From: Cellvibrionaceae bacterium
GTDB lineage: Bacteria; Pseudomonadota; Gammaproteobacteria; Pseudomonadales; Cellvibrionaceae
Length of the DNA stretch: 64,000 bases
Reading direction: 5' to 3'
Assembly: GCA_024707385.1 (NCBI GenBank)
Contig: JANPZW010000013.1
Span: 939,465-1,003,464 of the forward strand
Each line of letters opens with the position of its first letter. Within the stretch, counting starts at the first letter, position 1. The notes under the pieces were generated by a model, which did no database searches, was not told where the DNA came from, and worked only from the letters and a program-made list of their open reading frames with translations. Shown here piece after piece: positions 43,935-52,616 of this stretch. Both the position numbers and the translations under genes were made by a program.

Positions 43935-46109
43935 TTAGAGATATCTTGACCACAAGACTTTAGCCCCGGGAGTCATTCCTCCTGTACCGCAGCCGACGGT
44001 GCAGGGTTCTGCGCCCATCCAGGGTACTTCGTTCGGTGAATACCATTCGGTGGCGGATTCGGTGTAGATTTTTACATCTCCGTCGCTTTTGTTTTTAAGA
44101 GCACCAGTTCGCAGCGGACCTTGTACCGCTGCGGCGACATAACCCATGATTGCGGCATTGTTTCTCGCTACAAAATAACCACCGGCCATCACTATTCCAA
44201 ATACATTGGAGTTAGCCTTAATGCTGATGTCGCCGCCGCTGTAGGTTGTGCCATCGCCACCAAGGGCTGCCGGGCGCGTACCCCCAGCTGCCAAAGCAAT
44301 ATTGCCAAGGCGATGGGAAGTATACGTAGTCGTGGTTTTATTACACAAATTAGTCGGATATTGATTTTCAAACCGACCTTTGTAATCACTGACCAAATGG
44401 CTCATTTCCGCTTTCATTCCGGTGCCAATTGCCTGACACACTTCTTGGTAGGGAGTAGTGCGTGTGGCCGGATCGCGGATTGTGTTGGAATAAACAATCG
44501 GCTCACCGCCGTAATTAACCGCCGCGCCCCGGTAGTGGTTGCTGGTGGCAATATGACCGGACGCGAAAAGCGTTCCATTGTTATAGCCAGTGCTCAGTAC
44601 CACGTTACCATCAATCCACCATATTCCTGGGGCTATGCCGCCACCTTCGAGAGTAAAAGTTCCCTTTGAATTATGTGTCCCGGCCGGCAAAGCTTGATAC
44701 GTGATCGTGCCATTCACATCATCTGCAACCGTGAAATTTTTATACGCATAAGAAAGACAAGAACCGCCAGCCCATGAGCCTAAACACATATATTTGTTGG
44801 TTGGTCCGACGCAACTGCCGCCTGCGCCCACACCGGCGCAGAGCTTGTGCCCCTCCACAACATAATAAGGTCCATTCACCAGTCCATTGATATTATTAAC
44901 AATCACTTTAATTTTTCCGTCTTCATAACTCACAATATAATTCGCTTCCTCTCTATAGGGATAAACATCGACCGATAGCGACGGCATAGTAAAAGACGGG
45001 ACAGGGTTCATAACATTTACTGTAACAGCAGCGGGCTGCGTAACGGTTTGAGCTGCTGTGGGACTTAAGGGGCTGGTGCAGCCGCTGCCGAAAACGCCAT
45101 TGATAGCAATGGTGGTGAACTTATTCCATGCGCTTACACAGTCCAAATTGGCCTGTCCATGAATATTGGTAATAGTGGCGTCAACAGAACTATTTGTGAT
45201 TTTTTTAACGGCCCACAAATTGGCAATGGTATTTTTGTAAGTTGCGTCAACTGTCACGCCGCCACCGGCCACAATTAAACTGTGATTGCCGCTTTTATTA
45301 CCAATGGTAACGTCGGCTCGACTTCGCAAGCTTGTAGTGTTGGTGCTGGCATTGTGCAAAACATCACCATTGGCAGAAATCAGGGGAGATCCCGCTGAAT
45401 CCGCAAGTGTCACCTTCCCTTGCGATTTGATTTCTGTTGCCGTTGCATCTGTGCCGCTTAAGCTCACATCTCCATTGGAATGGATCACGCCCAAATTAAC
45501 GGCATCATTGGATACAACCGTAACGGTTCCTGTGGAATTGATACCTTGCAGATTTGTGACATTAGCGTTGGTTATTGAAACATTACCCCTAACGTTTACG
45601 GTCATAGGTTTATCAAATACCAAACGGCTCGTCAGTGTTAAATCATGATTGAAATTCAGCGGTCCTGGTAATTGATAACCGCTGCTACCAGCCGGAGTGA
45701 CTTCATAAATCACGCCCACAGACGCAGACGACTTGGCAGCTTCCTGAGTATTAACTACAGTTGCTTCCACTCTATGCCCGGTGGCGGTTTCAAAGATGCG
45801 CACGTCCTTAACCGTCATGTTGCCGTAGCCCACCAGATTTATAGGGTAGGTTCCATTTTCGGTCAGACCTCCCACCCCGTGGGCGTCTAGATACAGCCTA
45901 AACGCCTCCACGCCGGCCCACGCGCCAACCTGTGCATTAGTTGCCGCGTGCACGGCGATGTGTTTTTCCTGCGAACTGCGCATGGAATGCATAATGCCCA
46001 TTGCGGTGGCCGTTAAGGCCACGCCGATTAATACCACAATTAAAATTGTGGCGATGCCGCGTTGGGAATGTGGGCTGGAGGTTTGCGAAAAATGCAGCTG
46101 ACGTTTCAT
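43935..46109 (-). CDS. pilX: Oversized PilX-like type IV pilus assembly protein
   Basis: About 724 residues from the ATG at 46109, with AGGTG upstream; an ATG at 46130 overlapping the previous stop is an alternative. The N-terminus has a type III signal and transmembrane helix typical of PilX (QRGIATILIVVLIGVALTATAM), without Glu5, which PilX also lacks. Ordinary PilX is under 200 residues. Here about 500 further residues form Val/Thr/Asn/Gly-rich repeats suggestive of a beta-solenoid (NVRGNVSITNANVTNLQGI and similar), then a Cys-containing region and a glycine-rich end. It is last in the minor-pilin operon, where pilY1 usually lies. It may act at the pilus tip or as an adhesin; this is inferred. 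Confidence 0.7.
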   Translation of the reverse strand: MKRQLHFSQTSSPHSQRGIATILIVVLIGVALTATAMGIMHSMRSSQEKHIAVHAATNAQVGAWAGVEAFRLYLDAHGVGGLTENGTYPINLVGYGNMTVKDVRIFETATGHRVEATVVNTQEAAKSSASVGVIYEVTPAGSSGYQLPGPLNFNHDLTLTSRLVFDKPMTVNVRGNVSITNANVTNLQGINSTGTVTVVSNDAVNLGVIHSNGDVSLSGTDATATEIKSQGKVTLADSAGSPLISANGDVLHNASTNTTSLRSRADVTIGNKSGNHSLIVAGGGVTVDATYKNTIANLWAVKKITNSSVDATITNIHGQANLDCVSAWNKFTTIAINGVFGSGCTSPLSPTAAQTVTQPAAVTVNVMNPVPSFTMPSLSVDVYPYREEANYIVSYEDGKIKVIVNNINGLVNGPYYVVEGHKLCAGVGAGGSCVGPTNKYMCLGSWAGGSCLSYAYKNFTVADDVNGTITYQALPAGTHNSKGTFTLEGGGIAPGIWWIDGNVVLSTGYNNGTLFASGHIATSNHYRGAAVNYGGEPIVYSNTIRDPATRTTPYQEVCQAIGTGMKAEMSHLVSDYKGRFENQYPTNLCNKTTTTYTSHRLGNIALAAGGTRPAALGGDGTTYSGGDISIKANSNVFGIVMAGGYFVARNNAAIMGYVAAAVQGPLRTGALKNKSDGDVKIYTESATEWYSPNEVPWMGAEPCTVGCGTGGMTPGAKVLWSRYL

Positions 46110-46126
46110 AACAACACCTGTAGCGA

Positions 46127-46849
46127 TCATGGAGACGCCGGATAAATATTAGGTAAGCAGTATTCGTATTCGGAGACGGTCATACCGTCTGCATTTTGTA
46201 AAAAGGCACTGCCAGGTACGGTAATCTTGAGCTGCAAGCGGTCCTCTGTAGCGGCGCCGGTCGCGCCATAGGGACTACATGCCTTAGGGGCAAGGATGAA
46301 ATCAAACATGGTGTCATGATCTTCCACGTAATCATCCAGTCCAGCATCTACAACACCATCATCCACCACCCGCCAGCGACCAAGTACAGCAATTGGTGCG
46401 TCAGTTTTCCAGGTGAATGTATTGAGGGTGGCGGTGCCATTGCAGCCAGATTCAACTTGAATCAAGCTCAAGCTGCGAAAAGTCCCCTCTTCTTCTCCTT
46501 TTTCAAATAATCCGCGGCATTGAAAGGTGGCGCCATCATCGGTAGTGAACCGCCATAACAACTGGCGCTGCCCGGTGGAGGGAATGTGTTCGATAATGTG
46601 CGTCTCATCGGCGCCATCAATTCCGTAACCTGCACTTTGAACCTCCAGCTGGATCATCAGCATGGCGCTGGCCAATTGGCCATCGTGATTGGAGTCGAGT
46701 TTGCTTTCAGATGCCACCTGAATCAGATTTTTGTACAGCGTCAGGCTGCCAAGGATACACAGCACAGAAATCAAAAGACCGATCAAAAGGCCGATTAAAC
46801 TCATGCCCCTTTGGCGGAAATAATGGCCAGATCCGACGATGTGTTTCAT
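46127..46849 (-). CDS. pilW: PilW-like minor pilin
   Basis: 240 residues. The prepilin signal ends RQRG, followed by MSLIGLLIGLLISVLCILGS, a hydrophobic alpha1 helix. The residue at mature position 5 is Gly, not the usual Glu. PilW proteins are large minor pilins that help prime pilus assembly, and size and operon position match. The end of the protein contains paired cysteines (FQCRGLF, SGCNGT, KACSPYG, EYCLPN). It follows pilV by three bases. Confidence 0.8.
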   Translation of the reverse strand: MKHIVGSGHYFRQRGMSLIGLLIGLLISVLCILGSLTLYKNLIQVASESKLDSNHDGQLASAMLMIQLEVQSAGYGIDGADETHIIEHIPSTGQRQLLWRFTTDDGATFQCRGLFEKGEEEGTFRSLSLIQVESGCNGTATLNTFTWKTDAPIAVLGRWRVVDDGVVDAGLDDYVEDHDTMFDFILAPKACSPYGATGAATEDRLQLKITVPGSAFLQNADGMTVSEYEYCLPNIYPASP

Positions 46850-46852
46850 GTA

Positions 46853-47290
46853 TTAACTTCCGCTGCCGCCAACGATAATCTCGCCACCCAAGACATCACT
46901 TTTCACCGAGATAAAAAGCGGTTTTGGCACATCCGCGATGACCACGCCGCCCACTTCTGCAGTGGTGGTGCCATCGCAGCCAATGACTTCCACTTCGATA
47001 TCGCTTGAAGATATGCCGGGCAATTTGACTTGAGGAGTCAGGTCGCAAATGTTTATGCCGCCGGTACCGTTATTCAGAAGTAAAGCTCGCATCTGATTAA
47101 CAGCAATTTCCTGCAGACGCATATCTTTCTGTGCCACTGACATTTTCGATGTCACAAACACCACACCCATCCCGATAATCGCCATCAAGACCATGCCGAT
47201 AAGCGATTCGATCAGAAAGTCCCCGCGCTGTTTGCGCGGAGGTCTGGCGGAAGCGGATTTCCCAGAAAAAGTCGATAAATAGGAGTGCAT
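46853..47290 (-). CDS. pilV: PilV-like minor pilin
   Basis: 145 residues with prepilin cleavage at KQRG and the helix DFLIESLIGMVLMAIIGMG, where Glu5 is present. A Cys pair (NICDLTP, VIGCDG) may form the C-terminal loop of a pilin. Position between the fimT-like and pilW-like genes supports PilV. The leader before the cleavage site is long, about 23 residues. Confidence 0.82.
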   Translation of the reverse strand: MHSYLSTFSGKSASARPPRKQRGDFLIESLIGMVLMAIIGMGVVFVTSKMSVAQKDMRLQEIAVNQMRALLLNNGTGGINICDLTPQVKLPGISSSDIEVEVIGCDGTTTAEVGGVVIADVPKPLFISVKSDVLGGEIIVGGSGS

Positions 47291-47314
47291 AATCGTAAAC
47301 TCATCTATGCGTCA

Positions 47315-47797
47315 TTAATGCACGACGACGGGAACGGATTCACCGCCGGCGGTCAGGGAAAATTGCGTACTGGTCGAGCAGGTACTGCAGCTATCGGTTG
47401 GCATCGCCCGGTTGTCAAAACACATGCAGCTAAAATCCGCAGTGGCAGCTTTAACTTTGATATTTGCGTGCAGCTTGCCTCGCCACAGTTGAGTGCCAGT
47501 GTTACTGCTGCAGACGGGTGATACCGGCGGAGTGCCGGGTGTGCCTTCCAGAACGGTGAGGACGTTATCGCTGGATAAACAGATTGCGGTAACCGCGCTT
47601 TTTTCAGTGGCGCCCATGTAATTCCTCAAAGCGGAGGCTTTGGCTCTGCCGACTGCTTGATTTAATTGTCCTTCCGCTTCCAAACGATTGGCATCGGTCA
47701 CCCAATGGCCGGATAAAGGAGCCGCCACCAATACGATCAGAGCGATGATCGCAACGACGATCATCACCTCAATAAGCGTGAAACCCGACTTCTTCAT
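47315..47797 (-). CDS. fimT: GspH/FimT family minor pseudopilin
   Basis: 160 residues from the ATG at 47797, which overlaps the pilE-like stop in ATGA. Short leader MKKSG, then FTLIEVMIVVAIIALIVLVA with Glu5. It has the GspH/FimT pattern of a short N-terminal helix and a beta-rich C-terminal domain, here with several cysteines (FSCMCF, DSCSTCS). A minor pilin that primes assembly. Confidence 0.87.
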   Translation of the reverse strand: MKKSGFTLIEVMIVVAIIALIVLVAAPLSGHWVTDANRLEAEGQLNQAVGRAKASALRNYMGATEKSAVTAICLSSDNVLTVLEGTPGTPPVSPVCSSNTGTQLWRGKLHANIKVKAATADFSCMCFDNRAMPTDSCSTCSTSTQFSLTAGGESVPVVVH

Positions 47798-48234
47798 AAC
47801 CAATTACCTGACGAACTATAAGAACAGCTGGAAATAGCTCGATCATTGAGTTGATTGATCGAAATTTCGCAACCTGCGACACCGGATGTGCTTTTGCCAA
47901 CCGCGATAACCTTGTAGGTTGTTTTACTTGCGACGGTACTATCGGTTTTGAAATCAAAATCTTCGGAGGCCGGCGACCAGCCTTTGTATCGCTCTTTCAA
48001 TTTAGTCGTCGTACTGAGATCTACGCCGGCGGCGGGATAGGCAAAGGTCCTCTGATATTCATTTGCATAATTCAGGCTCAAGGCCACCAGATCGGACTGC
48101 GCGATTTTGATTTTGCTGCGATTGACATAATTGTTGTAAGCGGGCAATGAGATACCCGCCAGGATGGCAATCAATGCCACCACGATCATCATTTCGATCA
48201 GAGTAAAACCTTTATATGTATGCTGTGCCCGCAT
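47794..48234 (-). CDS. pilE: PilE-like type IV minor pilin
   Basis: 146 residues with leader MRAQHTYKG and mature FTLIEMMIVVALIAILAGIS, then the PilE-like NYVNRSKIKIAQSDLVAL and a C-terminal Cys pair (AGCEIS, SSCSYS) bounding the variable loop. First gene of the minor-pilin operon pilE-fimT-pilV-pilW-pilX, so the promoter must lie in the gap to 48890. Confidence 0.88.
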   Translation of the reverse strand: MRAQHTYKGFTLIEMMIVVALIAILAGISLPAYNNYVNRSKIKIAQSDLVALSLNYANEYQRTFAYPAAGVDLSTTTKLKERYKGWSPASEDFDFKTDSTVASKTTYKVIAVGKSTSGVAGCEISINQLNDRAISSCSYSSSGNWL

Positions 48235-48890
48235 AAAAACATTTACCTATTGAGACGTCACGCAGCCGGGTTTGGCGCATATTTTTCCTTGAAAAAAGTA
48301 TTGATGGTGCACCTGTAGCAAGCAACAAGACCTGCCTTATAGGTTTTGGTTATGCAGGTTGCCAGCGAGATCAGTGTTTTAGTTATAGATTCGGCTGGAA
48401 GCCGCGCGGTGTCTGGGTTCGGCGAAGAAAATACGGTTTTTTTTCGGTCTGTAATCCAAACATAAATGACGGAATCCGCCGTAAAATCTATCTTCTTGTT
48501 ATAAGAAAACGTCTTTTAGTTATAGAAAATGGAATTCAATAAAAAAACAGTCTAAGACTGAGTCCGAAATTTGCCAGACGAGCGGATGGCTAGGGAGATA
48601 AGTGGAGAATAGCCAAAAATCTCCACACGCGAGGTGAATTTGGCGTCGCAAAAGTGCTTGGATGAATGGCTATGAATAAAGGATGAGTGACGGATTTTTC
48701 CATTTTTTCTTTAGCTCGAACCTAAATTCTCTCGGTCGCTTTATAAATGACACAATTTCTAAAATGGCGCGCGTTTGCACCCTTTCGGCTCTGGACTATG
48801 CTCTATGGGTATTCCCCGCACTGGATTGCTTGCCCTTAATGCTCCGGGCACTGCGGGTTATTTCTTCCCAAATTTGTGGAGCTGTAGTCT
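48235..48890. other. Intergenic region between the pilE operon and the GGDEF/EAL gene
   Basis: About 655 bases without a convincing gene; it holds the divergent promoters. Visible structure: an exact 13 bp direct repeat TTTTAGTTATAGA at 48377-48389 and 48514-48526, and a perfect 7 bp stem GTGGAGA/TCTCCAC with an 11-base loop at 48602-48626. A short open frame at 48683-48949 overlaps the next gene and has no support. I looked for a c-di-GMP riboswitch core and did not see one. Confidence 0.5.
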
Positions 48891-50612
48891 GTGGTAAGTC
48901 AAAACCCCTTCATCAAGCCGATCCTTATTATCGACGACGTGCAAAATGAGCGTCGCGCTTTGGTGGAGCACCTTGGCAAATATCGTGAAGAATTTCCGGC
49001 GGTTGCCGAGGCGGAGAGCATTGCTGATGCCTTGCTGCATATCCGCGATGAAGCACCCGTGTGCTGCCTTATAGGCCCTGGCGTCGCCCGCAAAGAAGGG
49101 CTCGATCTGCTGCAGCGGATCCGTCAAGACTATCCGGCGGATATACTCGCCGTGGTGGTTGTGGCCGACGCTGAATGCGAAGAAATGGCGGTGGAGATGC
49201 TGCATCACGGCGCACAGGATTGTCTGATCCGCCAAAATATTACGCCGGCTCGTCTGTACGGCTCTATCCGCAACGCCCTGCGCGCCAGTGATCTGCATAA
49301 GCAGGTTAAACACCTCGCCCATTACGATGGCCTGACCGGTTTATTGAATCGCAATTTATTGATGAACCGTTTAGAGCAGGCGCTGAAACGCTGTGATCGT
49401 TATCGGCAGCGCTGTGCGTTGGTCTATCTTGATCTGGATCATTTCAAACCCGTTAACGAAACCTATGGTCACACCGTAGGCGATGAACTGTTGCAGGCGG
49501 TGGCGGAGCGCATTCGCAACCATTGCCGCAACACCGACAGCCCCGCGCGCATAGGCAGCGATGAATTCCTGGTGCTGTTGGAAAATGTGGATAAACATAC
49601 CGGCCGCAAAGTGGCCGATAAATTATTAAAGGCACTGGAAGCGCCCTTTGAATTAAGTGGAAATGTGGTGCAGATAGGCGCCTCCATTGGTATATCCACC
49701 TATCCCGACACCGCCAAAAATGCAGAGGAATTGATCAAGCAGGCGGACCAGGCGCTGCGGCGTGCCAAACAGGGCGGCGAGCGCAATTTTGTCGCCTTCT
49801 CGGAACAGCATCGGCACCAGTGGAATCGCCAACATATTTTGGAAACGGAATTGCCAAGGGCGATCGCCCGCGGTGATCTGTCGTTGGTTTATCAGCCGAT
49901 CGTGACGTCGGAAACCTTCGAATTAAAGCGCTTGGAAGTGTTGAGCCGCTGGCCGCGCAGCGATTATGCGGTCAACGCGCTGGAATTGATGGAAATGATC
50001 GACCGTCTCAATTTAACGGAGCCATTTCATGAGTGGTTATTCCACACCGCTTTTTCACAGTTGAAGCGGTGGCAGAGTGAATCGATCAATCCCGATCTCT
50101 GTTTGAATATTCCGGCGAATTATTGCTATCACACGGCGATTTCCGACTGCGTGTTGAATGCCCTACAGAAATACCAGATAAATCCGCAAAAGGTTGAGCT
50201 GGAAATCACCGAATCCACGCTGATGCGGTTTCCAGACAAAAGCGTGCGGGTATTGCAGGGCCTGCATGATGCCGGCCTGCGTATTGCCATTGATGACTTT
50301 GGCACTGGCTACAGCTCCATGGCCTACCTCACCCGTTTTCCCTTGGATACTTTGAAAATAGACCGGAATTTTTTTCTGGCGGATGTGAATAAGGATCGCA
50401 ACCGTAAAGTGATCGAGGCGATTACCGCTCTGGGCCACAGTCTGGATCTTGAAATCATTGCCGAAGGCGTGGAAACGGATGTGCAGTTACGCCTGGCGAA
50501 GGATGTGGGATGCGATTTGTTGCAGGGATACTATTTTGGCCGCCCGGAATTTCCAGGCGTCAATTGGATTGATTACGCCAGCCACTTCGAACATATGACT
50601 GTGCCGCGTTGA
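48891..50612 (+). CDS. Receiver-GGDEF-EAL cyclic-di-GMP protein with degenerate receiver
   Basis: 573 residues from a GTG with GGAG upstream. Residues 10-130 form a response-regulator fold (PILIIDDVQNERRA) whose phosphoacceptor strand reads CCLIGPGV, with no Asp, and the usual Lys is Arg (CLIRQNIT), so phosphorylation is unlikely. The GGDEF domain follows (YDGLTGLLNRNLL, RIGSDEF: one Gly replaced by Ser). The EAL domain reads EVLSRW for the signature, keeps IDDFGTGYSS, LKIDRNF and AEGVET, and has NIPANY. Phosphodiesterase activity looks plausible; cyclase activity is uncertain. It probably sets c-di-GMP, which fits its divergence from the pilus operon. Confidence 0.9.
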   Translation: MVSQNPFIKPILIIDDVQNERRALVEHLGKYREEFPAVAEAESIADALLHIRDEAPVCCLIGPGVARKEGLDLLQRIRQDYPADILAVVVVADAECEEMAVEMLHHGAQDCLIRQNITPARLYGSIRNALRASDLHKQVKHLAHYDGLTGLLNRNLLMNRLEQALKRCDRYRQRCALVYLDLDHFKPVNETYGHTVGDELLQAVAERIRNHCRNTDSPARIGSDEFLVLLENVDKHTGRKVADKLLKALEAPFELSGNVVQIGASIGISTYPDTAKNAEELIKQADQALRRAKQGGERNFVAFSEQHRHQWNRQHILETELPRAIARGDLSLVYQPIVTSETFELKRLEVLSRWPRSDYAVNALELMEMIDRLNLTEPFHEWLFHTAFSQLKRWQSESINPDLCLNIPANYCYHTAISDCVLNALQKYQINPQKVELEITESTLMRFPDKSVRVLQGLHDAGLRIAIDDFGTGYSSMAYLTRFPLDTLKIDRNFFLADVNKDRNRKVIEAITALGHSLDLEIIAEGVETDVQLRLAKDVGCDLLQGYYFGRPEFPGVNWIDYASHFEHMTVPR

Positions 50613-50649
50613 TCCGCGGCCTTCTGCTCGCCACCAATTCAATCTCGGA

Positions 50650-51183
50650 TCAACCCCAAATCAACCAACCGCATAACAGACCGACCGCTGCGCCGGCGAA
50701 AAACAGCCAGCTGGCGGAGGATTTAACGACCTCGTTTTGGCGCGGTCTGACCGGTGCGATTGCCGCCGGTTTAGGAGCGACCTGGGTTTTCTCCAGAATC
50801 TTACGCGTCTCCTCTGGACGCAGAAAAACCGTGCTGCTGCTGACGGGTTCAGGCTCCGCCGCCGCTTGCGGTTCAGAATCCGGCAGTGCCTCGGCCGCCA
50901 GCTTCGCGGTCAGACTGAATTTGCCAATGCCGATGATATCGCCGCTATTGACCAACGCTTGAGTGACCGACTGGCCATTGAGAAAAGTGCCGTTGCCACT
51001 GTTCAAGTCGATGACTTGAACGCGCTCGCCCTGGCGCAGAAGCTTGGCGTGGGTGCGGGAAACCCCTGGGTTATCCAATAAAACGTCGCATTCAGAACTG
51101 CGACCAATCAGGATTTCGTTTTCGGTGAAACTGTAGCGATGCAGTTCGCTGCCATTGATCGAGACCACTATCTGAAGAAACAT
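50650..51183 (-). CDS. FHA domain protein with C-terminal membrane anchor
   Basis: 177 residues. An N-terminal forkhead-associated domain (ILIGRSSECDVLL, GVSRTHAKL, DLNSGNGTFLNG) has the conserved Gly-Arg, Ser-x-x-His and Asn residues that bind phosphothreonine. A Pro/Ala/Glu-rich linker and a single C-terminal transmembrane helix (WLFFAGAAVGLLCGWLIWG) follow. It is tail-anchored with FHA in the cytoplasm. The partner kinase is not in the window. Convergent with the c-di-GMP gene. Confidence 0.88.
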   Translation of the reverse strand: MFLQIVVSINGSELHRYSFTENEILIGRSSECDVLLDNPGVSRTHAKLLRQGERVQVIDLNSGNGTFLNGQSVTQALVNSGDIIGIGKFSLTAKLAAEALPDSEPQAAAEPEPVSSSTVFLRPEETRKILEKTQVAPKPAAIAPVRPRQNEVVKSSASWLFFAGAAVGLLCGWLIWG

Positions 51184-51320
51184 AAAGGAAACCGTGCTCC
51201 TGCGAGGGGTGCGAGAAATCGCCGCATTATAGCGGCGCCGCCGATTAGGCGACCAGCGGCGGAAAATGTTTTTGCCAAAGCGTCGATGAAAGGAAGAACT
51301 CCGGTAAGCAGTGAGGGCGG

Positions 51321-52229
51321 TTAGGTCTCGCGCAGCTCTTCCGCTATAGCCTCAGCGAGAAAATCATAGACCCGGCGGATACACGGGTTGTTGCGGATTT
51401 CCCGATGCACCGTCAGCCAGACCGGCATGGGGGTGATTGGTAACTCCGGCAGCAGGCGTTGCAAATCGGGTTCGCGCCGGCCGACATAAGTAGTGGTAAA
51501 CCCTATTCCCATGCCGGCTTTGACAGCGTGTAGCAAAGCGATGTGGTCGTCGGTACGCAACAGGAACGCGTTCTTATCAAGTTCCACACCCAACATTTTG
51601 AAGCCGAGAATAATATTGCCGCAGCTGTCGAAGCCGATCATATCGTGCGTCAGTAAATCCGCAGGCGATTGCGGTATCTGGCGTCCCTGCAAATAATTTT
51701 TGTGGGCATAGATCCCGATGGTGACCTCACCGAGCCGGCGGGAGATCAGTGAATCCTGCTCCGGTTTCACTAGGCGCACCGCTATATCCGCCTCGCGACG
51801 GAGCAGGTCGGAAATTTCATTGGAAGCCACCAGCTCAATCGCAATTCCGGGTTCTTTCTCGCGCAATTTTTTTAGTATCGGCGGTAATAAATAACATGCG
51901 GATGTCTGGCTCGCGCTGATACGTACCGTTCCGGTTGTCGCCTGATTTTTGGCCGTCAGTGCAAATCCGATTGCGTTTGCGCTCGCCTCCATAACTCGCG
52001 CGTGTTCTGCGATGCTGTGCGCGAGGTCGGTGGGCATTAACTGTCGGCCGACGCGTTCAAATAAAACACTGCCCAGTTGTTGTTCCAATAACGCGACATG
52101 TCGGCCGATGGTGGGTTGGCTGCTGCGCAATTTACGCGCGGCCGCTTGCAGACTGCCCTCGTTCATTACGGCCACAAACGATCGCATCAGAGTCCAGTCA
52201 AATAGAGGAGGAATAAATCGGGTATTCAT
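51321..52229 (-). CDS. LysR-family transcriptional regulator
   Basis: 302 residues from the ATG at 52229; the frame extends to 52298 without support. N-terminal winged helix-turn-helix (MRSFVAVMNEGSLQAAARKL, SSQPTIGRHVALLE) and a C-terminal ligand-binding domain. It is divergent from the CBM2/ricin secreted protein, whose start is 387 bases away, and may control it; LysR regulators often act on the divergent neighbour. The effector is unknown. The gap between them shows no other clear element. Confidence 0.92.
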   Translation of the reverse strand: MNTRFIPPLFDWTLMRSFVAVMNEGSLQAAARKLRSSQPTIGRHVALLEQQLGSVLFERVGRQLMPTDLAHSIAEHARVMEASANAIGFALTAKNQATTGTVRISASQTSACYLLPPILKKLREKEPGIAIELVASNEISDLLRREADIAVRLVKPEQDSLISRRLGEVTIGIYAHKNYLQGRQIPQSPADLLTHDMIGFDSCGNIILGFKMLGVELDKNAFLLRTDDHIALLHAVKAGMGIGFTTTYVGRREPDLQRLLPELPITPMPVWLTVHREIRNNPCIRRVYDFLAEAIAEELRET

Positions 52230-52616
52230 TTTTGAATGTGTAATATTCAGGTTTGCGCAATTGTGTCGCAATTCACATTTGCTTACAATCCGCGGCAAGG
52301 CTCAAGCGATAAAAATAAATCTGAATTTTTACTCGCATTTTAATTTTGGGTATGTATCGGACAGTAGGCAGAGGAAGCAGATATGGACATAACCTTCTAG
52401 CAATTATCCAATTCGGGTGATTCTTCACCATCATCCTTTTCAGCGTTGAATTTAAGGCGGAGAAATCCGAGAGGGCTTTTTGCGCCCGAAAATTGGCCAG
52501 CGGCTTTCATTTTTTGAGCCGACATAAAACGCGTTATTTCTTCATATTATTTCTTGATATTTGACGGATTTTTTCATCTACCGCCGAATTTTTCGGTTCA
52601 CAAAAAGGAGATAGCA

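Noticed and set aside
48235..48890. c-di-GMP riboswitch upstream of the GGDEF/EAL gene
   Set aside because: The conserved core sequences of known c-di-GMP aptamers could not be found; only a simple hairpin and a direct repeat are present.
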